Assembly (NCBI GenBank): GCA_002328745.1
Contig: DCVQ01000004.1
Span: 1-27,089 of the forward strand
DNA from: Actinobacteria bacterium UBA2184
GTDB taxonomy: Bacteria > Actinomycetota > Coriobacteriia > Anaerosomatales > Anaerosomataceae
DNA: 27,089 nucleotides
Direction of reading: 5' to 3'
The position numbers and the translations under genes were made by a program. This document shows positions 6,481 to 14,222 of the stretch, piece by piece. The notes beneath the pieces are model-generated. The model made no database searches. It saw only the letters and a program-made list of their open reading frames with translations, and was not told the DNA's origin. Within the stretch, counting starts at the first letter, position 1. Each line of letters starts with the position of its first letter.

Positions 6481-8525
6481 GACCGCCCGCCATGCGCACT
6501 CCGCAGTCGGTGACCGACGATTTCCGTGACGGCGTCGCGGGGTTCCTCGAACGAACGAGGTCGCTCATCACCGGTGTCATGGTAACCGTGAGGGCCGTCC
6601 GCAGGGGACCGGTGACGGTCCGCTATCCCGCCGAGAAGCTGACGGTGAGCGATCGCTGGCGCGGACCGCTGCGCTTGCGCGGGGCTCTCGGCGCCGACAC
6701 GATGCCCGTCCTGACGGGCCTGCCGACCACGCACAACGAGACGATCGACGGCCTCTATCACGCGGAACGGCTGCCGGGCTGCGTCGGCAACTGTCCCGCG
6801 AACGTGGATGCGCGCGGCCAGGCGTATCTGATCGCCGACGACAGGGTGGCCGAGGCCTACGAGCTCGTGAGAGAGCGCAACATCATGCCGGGCGTGCTCG
6901 GCCGCATCTGCCACCATCCGTGCGAGAGCGCCTGCCGGCGGAACCACTACGACGAACCGATCGCCACCAGGCCCCTGCACAGGTTCGCCTTCGAGGAGTT
7001 CCAGCGCGTGCGTCCTGAGAAGCTGACGCCGTGCGAGCGGACGCGTCAGCAGACCGTGGCGGTCATCGGCTCGGGCCCGTCGGGTATGGCGGCGGCCTAC
7101 GACCTCCTCCGTCTCGGGTACGGGGTCGTGATGTACGAATCCGACGAACACCCCGGTGGCGCCCTGCGGACGGGGGTCCCGGCATACCGTCTGCCGCGCG
7201 AGGTACTCGGCCGTGAGATCGAGGACATCGTCGAGATGGGCCTCGATCTCAAGTGCGGCGTGGAGATCGGCAAGGACCTGCCGCTCGGCAAGGTCGTGCA
7301 GGATCACGATGCGGTGCTCCTGGCGGTGGGCCTGCAACAGAGCCGCATCTTGCCGCTTCCCGGGACCGACTCCCGTGGGGTCCGGGGCGCGCTCGAGTTC
7401 CTGCGGGCCGGCAACCGCACGGGCGATGCCGGCGTGCGTGGCAAGCGCGTGTTCGTCGTCGGTGGCGGAAACGTCGCCGTGGACGTGGCGCGTGTGGCGC
7501 TCCGGGTCGGAGCCAGCGAGGTCCGCCTTGCGTGCCTTGAGGGTGAAGACGAGATGCCCTGCCATCCCTGGGAGATCGCCGAGGCCCTCGACGAAGGGGT
7601 CATCGCCACGTGTTCTCTCGGCCCCGACAGCGTGGTTTCCAGGGACGGAGCGGTCGTCGGGATGAGGATGCGCGCCTGCCTTTCGGTGTTCGATGAGACC
7701 GGCAGGTTCGCGCCGAAGATGGGCGATGAATTCACCGAGTTCCCCTGCGACGTGGTGGTGTTCGCGATCGGTCAGGCGGCCAAGCTGGACACGCTCGTCG
7801 CCGGTACGGGCCTCCTCGTGAGCGGTCGCGGGCAGTTGCAGGCGAGCGGCACCGACTACACCACCTCAGTGCCCGGGGTGTTCGCGTGCGGCGAGGTCAT
7901 CACCGGCCCGGGCAGTGCCATCGCCTCGATCGCGACCGGTCATGAAGCGGCGATCTCCATCGACCGCTACCTGTCGGGACTCGCCGTCGACGATGACGCC
8001 CGGGTGCGGCGCCCCGTGCCGAGGTACCCGCATTACCCGCCGGTCGCGCTCGAGGACGTCGAGCCGGATCGGAGGCGGCGGCCCCAGAGGCTGGAGCCGC
8101 CGGACGAGCGCGTGGCGGACTTCCGGCCAGTGGAGCACGGCTTCACGCGCGACGAGGCGCTCCTTGAGGCTGGGAGGTGCCTGCAGTGCGGCAGCGAGGT
8201 GTGCGTGGGCTGCACCTTCTGCGCGCGCACGTGTCCCGACCTGGCGCTCACGGTCGTGCGGGACGACACTCCGGGCTCGCGCTGCGTCGCGACCTACGAG
8301 ATGGATCTGACGAAGTGCTGCTTCTGCGGTCTGTGCGCGGAGCAATGCCCGACCAACGCGCTCGTGCATACAGGTCAGTACGAGCTGTCCTTCTACCATC
8401 GCGAGTACACGACCTTCCACGTGGGCGAGATGTTGCGAAGCGGGGAGGGCACCCGCGCGACCGGCCGGGACGGCGGCCCTGCGGACGCGTGCGCGGAGCG
8501 CGTTGTGGGGGAGGAGGCGCGATGA
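6471..8525 (+). CDS. nuoI: NuoI with inserted GltD-like FAD/NAD(P) oxidoreductase
   Basis: A 684-residue mosaic in one uninterrupted frame. Residues about 25-70 match the NuoI N-terminus (VTVRAVRRGPVTVRYPAEK, then RWRGPLRLRG). Residues about 85-505 are a GltD/NfnB-type flavoprotein: an iron-sulfur Cys set (104, 108, 147, 151, 155), a first Rossmann motif GSGPSGMAAAY (200-210) for FAD, a second GGGNVAVDVAR (331-341) for NAD(P), and the closing FAD motif VFACGEV. Residues 570-655 return to NuoI: ligands Cys578/581/584/588 and Cys616/619/622/626 for two [4Fe-4S] clusters, then QYELSFYHRE. Cys570 and Cys573 (RCLQCG) are extra. It lies between nuoH and nuoJ, the normal nuoI position, with overlapping ends. 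No nuoE, nuoF or nuoG is present. Inferred role: electron input into complex I from a pyridine nucleotide. The domain assignments are seen in sequence; the physiological donor is inferred. Confidence 0.93.
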   Translation: MAVRPPAMRTPQSVTDDFRDGVAGFLERTRSLITGVMVTVRAVRRGPVTVRYPAEKLTVSDRWRGPLRLRGALGADTMPVLTGLPTTHNETIDGLYHAERLPGCVGNCPANVDARGQAYLIADDRVAEAYELVRERNIMPGVLGRICHHPCESACRRNHYDEPIATRPLHRFAFEEFQRVRPEKLTPCERTRQQTVAVIGSGPSGMAAAYDLLRLGYGVVMYESDEHPGGALRTGVPAYRLPREVLGREIEDIVEMGLDLKCGVEIGKDLPLGKVVQDHDAVLLAVGLQQSRILPLPGTDSRGVRGALEFLRAGNRTGDAGVRGKRVFVVGGGNVAVDVARVALRVGASEVRLACLEGEDEMPCHPWEIAEALDEGVIATCSLGPDSVVSRDGAVVGMRMRACLSVFDETGRFAPKMGDEFTEFPCDVVVFAIGQAAKLDTLVAGTGLLVSGRGQLQASGTDYTTSVPGVFACGEVITGPGSAIASIATGHEAAISIDRYLSGLAVDDDARVRRPVPRYPHYPPVALEDVEPDRRRRPQRLEPPDERVADFRPVEHGFTRDEALLEAGRCLQCGSEVCVGCTFCARTCPDLALTVVRDDTPGSRCVATYEMDLTKCCFCGLCAEQCPTNALVHTGQYELSFYHREYTTFHVGEMLRSGEGTRATGRDGGPADACAERVVGEEAR

Positions 8526-9016
8526 GCGCGTCGGACATCACGTTGGCTGCGGCCGTCGCGGCGATGATCGCGGGTGCCGCGGGCACCGCCCTGACGCGCG
8601 ACGTCACGCGGCTCGTGGTGTCGCTCGGGGCGTTCCTGCTCTCGGTTGCGGCGATCTTCCTGATCGTGGCCAGTTCGCTGCTCGCCATCGCCCAGGTCTT
8701 CGTCTACGTGGGCGGCGTCCTGGTGCTCGTGCTCTTCGCGCTCATGGTGGTCCACAGGGACACGGACGAGCGCGTCGGTCTGGATTCCCTTCACGACATC
8801 GGAGCTGCGGCGGTTGCCGTCGCGGTGTTCGCCGGTCTCGTCGCCCTGCTTCTCCCGCTGGCAGGCACGACGGGCAGCCAAACGCGCGCTCTTCCGAACG
8901 ACATCGGCGCGTTCCTGCTCGGCGATGGTGTTGTCGCCTTCGAGATCGCGGGAGTGCTCCTTCTGGTGGCGCTGCTCGCGGTGCTCGTCGTGGTCAAAGG
9001 CGGTGAGGACCGATGA
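8522..9016 (+). CDS. nuoJ: NADH-quinone oxidoreductase subunit J
   Basis: Membrane subunit of complex I. The 164 residues carry five hydrophobic segments. The third contains the family pattern IAQVFVYVGGVLVLVLFALM, including the helix-breaking glycines at the pi-bulge involved in coupling. ATG 8522 overlaps the preceding stop (ATGA), and GGGGGAGG just upstream gives a good ribosome-binding site. It overlaps nuoK by four bases. The family is recognised chiefly by this TM3 motif and by its position. Confidence 0.93.
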   Translation: MSASDITLAAAVAAMIAGAAGTALTRDVTRLVVSLGAFLLSVAAIFLIVASSLLAIAQVFVYVGGVLVLVLFALMVVHRDTDERVGLDSLHDIGAAAVAVAVFAGLVALLLPLAGTTGSQTRALPNDIGAFLLGDGVVAFEIAGVLLLVALLAVLVVVKGGEDR

Positions 9017-9312
9017 TCGTCGTCATCGGATGCGCCGCCGCCTTCGCCATCGGCCTGTACGCGGTGCTGACGCGGCGGGAGCTGATCGCGATCCTTGCCG
9101 GAGCCGAGGTCATGCTGGGCGCGGCCAACGTGCAGCTGGTGGCCCTCGCGCTCGCGAGAGGTGGTGACCCGGCCGTCGCGAGCGGATTCTCGCTTCTCGT
9201 GGTCGTCGTGGCCGCCGCCGAGGCAGCGGTGGGGCTGTCGATAGTGGTGACCGCGTACCGCTCCGGGGCACGAAGCCGCCTCGAGGAGTTCGGGGAGGTC
9301 GACGCGGAGTGA
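9013..9312 (+). CDS. nuoK: NADH-quinone oxidoreductase subunit K
   Basis: Membrane subunit of complex I, related to MrpC, with three transmembrane helices in 99 residues. The two buried glutamates of the proton path are kept: Glu32 in LAGAEVMLGAANV and Glu70 in VVAAAEAAVGLSIV (equivalent to E. coli Glu36 and Glu72). Start ATG 9013 overlaps the nuoJ stop, and the 3' end overlaps nuoL by GTGA. The short hydrophilic C-terminus is ordinary for the family. Confidence 0.95.
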   Translation: MIVVIGCAAAFAIGLYAVLTRRELIAILAGAEVMLGAANVQLVALALARGGDPAVASGFSLLVVVVAAAEAAVGLSIVVTAYRSGARSRLEEFGEVDAE

Positions 9313-11126
9313 ACACGGCTGTGCTGGTCACCTTCGGCCTGAGCATCGTGGGTGCGATAGCCATCGCGTTGGCCGGTGCACGCGCCGTCCGCTTCAGCCG
9401 ATGGATCGCGCTCGCGGCGCCCGCGGCCGCCGCGTGGAGCGGCCTCTCGTACCTGCTTGGCGCGGGCCCGGGCGGGACTGGCGGCGCGCCCTACATCGGT
9501 GAAGCGGTGGTCGTGAGCGTGCGCTGGCTGTCGCGCGCCGACGCCGGGATCGGCGTCGGGCTGGCTGTCGACTCGCTCGCTGCGGCGATGCTCATCGTTG
9601 TCGGTGTGGTGGCGGCCATGGTCGTGCTCTTCTCGTTCGGCTACATGGCGGAGGATCGCGCGCAGGCCCGGTATTTCTCGCTTCTTTCGCTGTTCACGGG
9701 CGCGATGGCCGCCCTGGTCACCTCCTCGAGCCTGGTGGGGCTGTTCATCGCGTGGGAGATCGTCGGCGCGTGCAGCTACCTGCTCATCGGCTTCTGGTAC
9801 ACGCGCAAGTCCGCCGCGAACGCCGCGATGAAGGCGTTCCTCGTGACGAGGCTCGGGGACGTCGGCCTCCTTGCCGGGCTCGCGGTCCTCTATCACGAGA
9901 CGCACACGCTGGACCTCGCGTCCGTGATGGCGGCCGTGCCTGACCTCGCCGGTCCGACGGTGGCTCTCGTGGCGCTGCTTCTCTTCGCCGGCGCGGCAGG
10001 CAAGTCAGCGCAGTTCCCGTTGCACGTGTGGCTTCCTGATGCGATGGAAGGTCCGACGCCGGTCTCCGCTCTCATCCACGCGGCGACGATGGTAGCTGCG
10101 GGCGTGTTCCTCGTCGCGCGCACGTGGCCGATATTCGAAGCCGCCGAGGGGACACGCCTGCTGATACTCGCGATCGGGGTGATCACGGCGGCCGGCGCGT
10201 CGGTCTCGGCGCTGCTGCAGACGGACATCAAGAAGGTCCTCGCGTACTCGACCATCAGCCAACTGGGGTTCATGTTCGCCGCTCTGGGCGCCGGTGCGTG
10301 GGTGGCGGCGGTGTTCCACCTGGTGACGCACGCTGCTTTCAAGTCGCTGCTGTTCCTGGCCGCGGGGAGCGTCATCCACGGATCCGGCACCCAGGACCTG
10401 CGGGAGATGGGCGGTCTTCGGCGCGCGATGCCCGTGACCTCCGCGACGTGGATCGTCGGGGCCGCGGCGCTCGCGGGTCTGCCGCCGCTGTCAGGATTCT
10501 TCTCGAAGGACGCCATCCTCGAAGCGGTGTGGCACGCGACGCCGCTCGCAGGGGCGGCGCTGTTCGCGGCGGGAGCGGTCACGACTTGTTACATCACGCG
10601 CGCCACGCGCCTCGCGTTTTGCGGCACGTTCCGCGGCAGCGCACGTCCGCACGAGTCCGGTGCGACCATGTGGCTGCCGCTGGTGGTCCTCGCGCTCGGT
10701 GCGGCGTCGCTCGGCGCGGCGAGCGGCGAGTTCGCGCGCGCGTTCGGCGGGCATGGTGGCCTCTCGCTTCCGGTCGCGGCTGCGTCTATCGCACTCGCCG
10801 TCGCAGGCGGCCTCGTCGGATGGAGGCTCGGCGAGACCGGCGCGCGGCGCGCGCAGTCGGGCGTCGCGGCGTTCGTCGCGGGCGGATGGGGTGTCGATGC
10901 GGCTGTTGTTCGGCTTGCCGGAGCAAGCGTGGTGGCGTCCGCCGCCCTCTCCGAGAGAGTGGACGCCGGCATCATCGATGGCGCCGTCAGGGCCGTCGAG
11001 AGGCTTGCGCAGGGCATCTCCGGCGAGCTGGAGGGACTGCAGTCGGGTGACGGCCGCGCCTATTCGGGGCTGGTCGCCATCGGTGCGGTTCTCGTGGTCG
11101 GTCTGACTCTGTGGCTGGGGAGGTGA
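9309..11126 (+). CDS. nuoL: NADH-quinone oxidoreductase subunit L
   Basis: Distal antiporter-like proton-channel subunit of complex I, 605 residues, with about 15-16 transmembrane helices. The proton-channel residues are conserved: the TM5 glutamate in LFIAWEIVGACSYLLIGFWY, the TM7 lysine in GAAGKSAQFPLHVW, and the LPDAMEGPTPVSALIHAATM loop and helix. QTDIKKVLAYSTISQLGFM is also typical. The C-terminal portion (about 460-605) contains the region expected for the lateral helix and its anchor. GTG 9309 overlaps the nuoK stop. The 4-base gap to nuoM contains part of that gene's ribosome-binding region. Confidence 0.96.
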   Translation: MNTAVLVTFGLSIVGAIAIALAGARAVRFSRWIALAAPAAAAWSGLSYLLGAGPGGTGGAPYIGEAVVVSVRWLSRADAGIGVGLAVDSLAAAMLIVVGVVAAMVVLFSFGYMAEDRAQARYFSLLSLFTGAMAALVTSSSLVGLFIAWEIVGACSYLLIGFWYTRKSAANAAMKAFLVTRLGDVGLLAGLAVLYHETHTLDLASVMAAVPDLAGPTVALVALLLFAGAAGKSAQFPLHVWLPDAMEGPTPVSALIHAATMVAAGVFLVARTWPIFEAAEGTRLLILAIGVITAAGASVSALLQTDIKKVLAYSTISQLGFMFAALGAGAWVAAVFHLVTHAAFKSLLFLAAGSVIHGSGTQDLREMGGLRRAMPVTSATWIVGAAALAGLPPLSGFFSKDAILEAVWHATPLAGAALFAAGAVTTCYITRATRLAFCGTFRGSARPHESGATMWLPLVVLALGAASLGAASGEFARAFGGHGGLSLPVAAASIALAVAGGLVGWRLGETGARRAQSGVAAFVAGGWGVDAAVVRLAGASVVASAALSERVDAGIIDGAVRAVERLAQGISGELEGLQSGDGRAYSGLVAIGAVLVVGLTLWLGR

Positions 11127-11130
11127 GCCG

Positions 11131-12576
11131 GTGACGCTGGCGTCCTTGATCGTGATCCCGCTGGTCGGCGCAGCGCTGTGCGTCGCGGCACGTCGCTCAC
11201 CGTATGCGGTGCGGACGATCTCACTGGCATCCACGCTCGTGACGCTGGCGACGACTGCCGCGGTATGGAGCGTCTACGCCGACCTGGGGCAGCCGATCGT
11301 TGCCGGCGGAGGGACCGACTCGCCGTTCGGCTTCGTGACGCTGCTCGCCGATGGCCTTGCGATACCGCTTGTAGCGCTGTGCGCCGTCCTCTCGCTGGTG
11401 GCGGTGCTCGCGGCGTGGGGGAGCGAGCGCGAGCCGACCCACATCGCACTGCTTCTGACGCTCGAGGCCGCACTGATGATGGTGTTTCTTGCCGCGGACC
11501 TCGTGCTGTTCTACGTGGCGTGGGAGGCGGTCCTGATACCGATGTTCTTCCTGATCGGAGGATGGGGGCACGAGGGCCGCAGGCGCGCCGCTATGAAGTT
11601 CTTCCTCTATACGTTCGCGGGCAGCGCGCTCATGCTGGTAGGCCTCATCCTGCTCGCGCGTGCGGCAGGCGGCGAGACCTCGATGAACGACATCGTGGTG
11701 CTGCTGACCGCCGGCTCGCAGCGCGCGGTGTTCTGGCTGCTTGCAGCCGGTCTGATGGTGAAGGTGCCGGTATGGCCCCTGCACACATGGTTGCCCGATG
11801 CACATGTGGAGGCACCCACGTCCGGATCGATCATGCTCGCCGGCGTGCTGCTCAAGATGGGCGGCTACGGCATGCTGCGCCTGCTGACCCGGTACACGCC
11901 GGCCGCTCTCGACGAGGCGGGGCCCGTGCTCGCCGCCCTCGGTGTGGTGGGTATCGCGTACGGCGCGGCGATGGCGCTCGGCCAATCGGACCTGAAACGC
12001 CTCGTGGCGTACTCCTCGGTGTCGCATATGGGCTTCGTGGTGCTCGGTATCGCAACCGGTACCGCGATGGGCTACGAAGGCGCGGTGCTCGCCATGGTGA
12101 GCCACGGTCTGGTCGCAGCCGCACTGTTCTTCCTCGTGGGCGCGGTCTACGACAGGGCGCATACCCGGGAGATGTCACGCCTCGGACCGCTCGGCGCGAC
12201 GCTGCCGCGCTGGTCGGGCGCCTTCGTGTTCTGCGCGCTGGCGAGTCTCGGTCTACCGGGACTGTCAGGCTTCCCCGGCGAGTTCGCCGTGGTGCTCTCC
12301 GCGCTGCCGGTCCTCGGCGGATGGATCGCGGTGGTCGGGCTCGGGATACTACTGGCGGGCGCGTACAACCTGCGGGCGGTGGGCGCGGTGGTGTACGGAG
12401 GCGAGCGCCCCGCCGACGCGACCGTCCGGTGGCCGGACCTGGGGGCGCGTGAGATCGTCGTGCTCGCGATCCTGTGCGCCGGAATCGTCGCCCTCGGGCT
12501 CTGGCCGAGGCTGATAGGCGACCTGGCGTCGGGGACCCTCGAGGCGCTTGCCGCCGCGACCGGGGCGGTGCGCTGA
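11131..12576 (+). CDS. nuoM: NADH-quinone oxidoreductase subunit M
   Basis: Second antiporter-like proton-channel subunit, 481 residues, about 14 transmembrane helices. The key charged residues are present: TM5 Glu in LFYVAWEAVLIPMFFLIGGW, TM7 Lys in LMVKVPVWPLHTWLPDAH, the VEAPTSGSIMLAGVLLKMGG helix with its Lys, and SDLKRLVAYSSVSHMGFV. GTG 11131 is preceded by GGGGAGGTGAG (11117-11127), one of the best ribosome-binding sites in the operon. The stop shares one base with the nuoN start (TGATG). Confidence 0.95.
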   Translation: MTLASLIVIPLVGAALCVAARRSPYAVRTISLASTLVTLATTAAVWSVYADLGQPIVAGGGTDSPFGFVTLLADGLAIPLVALCAVLSLVAVLAAWGSEREPTHIALLLTLEAALMMVFLAADLVLFYVAWEAVLIPMFFLIGGWGHEGRRRAAMKFFLYTFAGSALMLVGLILLARAAGGETSMNDIVVLLTAGSQRAVFWLLAAGLMVKVPVWPLHTWLPDAHVEAPTSGSIMLAGVLLKMGGYGMLRLLTRYTPAALDEAGPVLAALGVVGIAYGAAMALGQSDLKRLVAYSSVSHMGFVVLGIATGTAMGYEGAVLAMVSHGLVAAALFFLVGAVYDRAHTREMSRLGPLGATLPRWSGAFVFCALASLGLPGLSGFPGEFAVVLSALPVLGGWIAVVGLGILLAGAYNLRAVGAVVYGGERPADATVRWPDLGAREIVVLAILCAGIVALGLWPRLIGDLASGTLEALAAATGAVR

Positions 12577-14024
12577 TGAACGCGATGGTTCCCGCGGTGG
12601 TCCTTACAGCGGCGGCGTGTGCGATGACGGGGGTCGTCGCCGGTCTGATCGCCGACATGTTCGGCCGGCGGACCATGGCACTGCTGCTCGTAGCTTCCGG
12701 ACTCGCGTCCGCTTCGGCGGCGGGCATCTGGCGGCTCTGGAGCGGCCCGTCCGTGCCGGAGGTCGGCGTGTTCGTTGCGGGCGGGGGCCACACCTCGCTG
12801 GCGAGCCTGATGTACGCGCTTGCCGCCGCCAGCGTCGTCGCCGGGGTGGGGACGCTCCGCGCACGCGAGCGGGGTGTCGCGATGGCGGCTCTTGTGGCGC
12901 TCGGCGCCGTGCTCTCGCATGCGCTGCTGGCCACGACCGACGTCATGGTGTTGTTTATCGCGCTCTCGGGGCTGGCGGTCATCGGTTACGCGCTGACGGC
13001 TGGTCGCGGTACGGAGCGTTCGATCGCCGCCGCGGTCCGGTATCTCGTGCAGGGCGTCATCGCGTCGGGGCTGACCGTCTACGGACTTGCGATCGTGTTC
13101 GGCCTGTCGGGCGGCGCCCCCGACCTCCTTGCCGCACGGGAGACGCTGGCGCAGGCGCCGACGGCGCCCGCCCTCGCGGGCATGGCGCTCGTGCTCGCGG
13201 CACTGGCCTTCAAACTCGGGGCGTTCCCGTTCCACTCGTGGGTCCCCGACGTGTACGGCGAGGCTGATCGTGCCTCCGTCGCGTTCCTGGGATCGGTCCC
13301 GAAGGTCGCCGTCGTGGTGGCTCTGCTGGTGCTGCTCAGGGGAACGGCCTTCGCGTCCGGGGGATTCGCCGTGGCGTCGCAGGTGGTGATCGTGCTGGCG
13401 CTCGGGTCCCTGGTGTTCGGCTCGTTCGGTATGCTGCGAGAGCGCTCGGTCGCCCGTCTGCTCGGGTATTCCGCGATCGCACAGGTGGGATATGCGCTCC
13501 TCGGTGTGGGCTCGGGGGATGCGGGCATCGTCGCAACGACGATCTTCGTCGTGACATACGCCGTGGCCGTGGCCGCCGCGTTCGTCGGCCTTGAGGCGAT
13601 CGGCGCGCAAGACCCCCGCTGGGACGGATCGCTTGCGGGACTGGCCGGCCTGGGCAGAAGGGCGCCCGTGACAGCGGCGGCGATGACGGCGGTGATCATG
13701 TCGCTCACCGGCATGCCCCTGTTCGCCGGGTTCTGGGGGAAGCTGCATGTGATCCTCGCCCTGGTGGGCGCCGGCCGGACCGGAGTCGCGGTCGTGGCCG
13801 TTCTGGCCGCCGTGGTGTCGTTCGGCGGTTACGGGGCGGTCGTGCGTGCGATGTACTTCGAGGACGCGGCGCACGAGGACCTGGCCGTTCGCTCGTCGCG
13901 CACGATGTCCGGGAGCGGATACGCCGTTGTGGTCCTCGTGGCGCTGGCGGTGGCGCTGGTGGCGCTGGGCGTGGTCCCGCTCGTGAGCGGCGTTGCGCGG
14001 GTGTATGCAGTCTTCAGCCTCTAG
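12576..14024 (+). CDS. nuoN: NADH-quinone oxidoreductase subunit N, channel residue altered
   Basis: Third antiporter-like subunit, 482 residues, about 14 transmembrane helices, last gene of the operon. Lys213 (FKLGAFPFHSW), His220, Lys243 (SVPKVAV) and the Lys in FWGKLHVIL match the E. coli functional residues Lys217, His224, Lys247 and Lys395. Two hallmarks are absent. The TM5 glutamate (E. coli Glu133) is Ser131 in LFIALSGLAVIGY, and the loop normally reading YEGxPTPV is YGEADRASV at 227-235. E. coli Lys158 corresponds to Arg156. NuoL and NuoM in the same operon keep their glutamates. The assignment is certain from position and the remaining motifs; reduced or altered proton pumping is inference. 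A weak hairpin without a T-run follows the stop. Confidence 0.93.
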   Translation: MNAMVPAVVLTAAACAMTGVVAGLIADMFGRRTMALLLVASGLASASAAGIWRLWSGPSVPEVGVFVAGGGHTSLASLMYALAAASVVAGVGTLRARERGVAMAALVALGAVLSHALLATTDVMVLFIALSGLAVIGYALTAGRGTERSIAAAVRYLVQGVIASGLTVYGLAIVFGLSGGAPDLLAARETLAQAPTAPALAGMALVLAALAFKLGAFPFHSWVPDVYGEADRASVAFLGSVPKVAVVVALLVLLRGTAFASGGFAVASQVVIVLALGSLVFGSFGMLRERSVARLLGYSAIAQVGYALLGVGSGDAGIVATTIFVVTYAVAVAAAFVGLEAIGAQDPRWDGSLAGLAGLGRRAPVTAAAMTAVIMSLTGMPLFAGFWGKLHVILALVGAGRTGVAVVAVLAAVVSFGGYGAVVRAMYFEDAAHEDLAVRSSRTMSGSGYAVVVLVALAVALVALGVVPLVSGVARVYAVFSL

Positions 14025-14071
14025 CCTGCGATTGAGTATCCAATCTTAAGGCGTATGAGCGCGCTGCACTC

Positions 14072-14100
14072 TTGCATGAAGATTTCTGGTGCAGTATAGT
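14072..14100 (+). promoter_or_regulatory. Sigma70-type promoter upstream of the FlgM-like gene
   Basis: TTGCAT (14072-14077) and TATAGT (14095-14100, one mismatch to TATAAT) are spaced by exactly 17 bases, giving a predicted start near 14107. Transcription would immediately enter a UUCG hairpin and a terminator-like hairpin. Confidence 0.6.
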
Positions 14101-14104
14101 GCGG

Positions 14105-14171
14105 TCAAGAGTTGCTTCGGCAACCCCTTACCCCTGAGCCTCAAGGTGCCGGCCTTGGGGCTCTCCCTTTT
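14105..14171 (+). ncRNA. Short structured RNA or attenuated leader, class unknown
   Basis: Starting near the predicted transcript start there is a GTTGC-TTCG-GCAAC hairpin (14111-14124), then CCCCTTACCCCT, then an 11-bp stem ending in a pyrimidine tail. This could be a free RNA of about 65 nt or the attenuator of the downstream FlgM-like gene. I compared it by eye with the c-di-GMP, SRP, 6S and ykkC patterns that I know and found no match. Confidence 0.35.
14136..14171 (+). terminator. Terminator-like hairpin (possible attenuator)
   Basis: GAGCCTCAAGG (14136-14146) pairs with CCTTGGGGCTC (14153-14163), with one G-U pair and a 6-base loop, and is followed by TCCCTTTT. It lies 52 bases before the start of the FlgM-like gene and after its promoter, so it would interrupt transcription unless bypassed. 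Confidence 0.6.
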
Positions 14172-14198
14172 GCCATCGCGTATGCACTCAAGGTGCCG
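14140..14198 (+). repeat. 12-nt direct repeat in the leader
   Basis: CTCAAGGTGCCG occurs at 14140-14151 and again at 14187-14198. The first copy forms the 5' arm of the terminator-like stem. TCAAGG of the second copy can pair with CCTTGA at 14216-14221, next to the downstream start codon. Each copy could compete for the same partner. Confidence 0.6.
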
Positions 14199-14222
14199 AC
14201 CGCGCGTGCCGATACCCTTGAC

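Noticed and set aside
6471..8525. Possibility that the fused gene is simply gltD (glutamate synthase small subunit)
   Set aside because: Its two ends match NuoI specifically, it occupies the nuoI position between nuoH and nuoJ, it overlaps its neighbours, and no glutamate synthase large subunit is present.
14024..14052. Hairpin after nuoN (GATTG/CAATC with flanking GCCT/AGGC) as the operon terminator
   Set aside because: The stem is short and interrupted and no T-run follows, so it does not qualify as an intrinsic terminator. The end of the nuo transcript remains undetermined.
14112..14222. Longer FlgM-like protein starting at TTG 14112
   Set aside because: The extra 37 residues would be translated through the UUCG hairpin and the terminator-like stem, have no ribosome-binding site and look non-protein-like.
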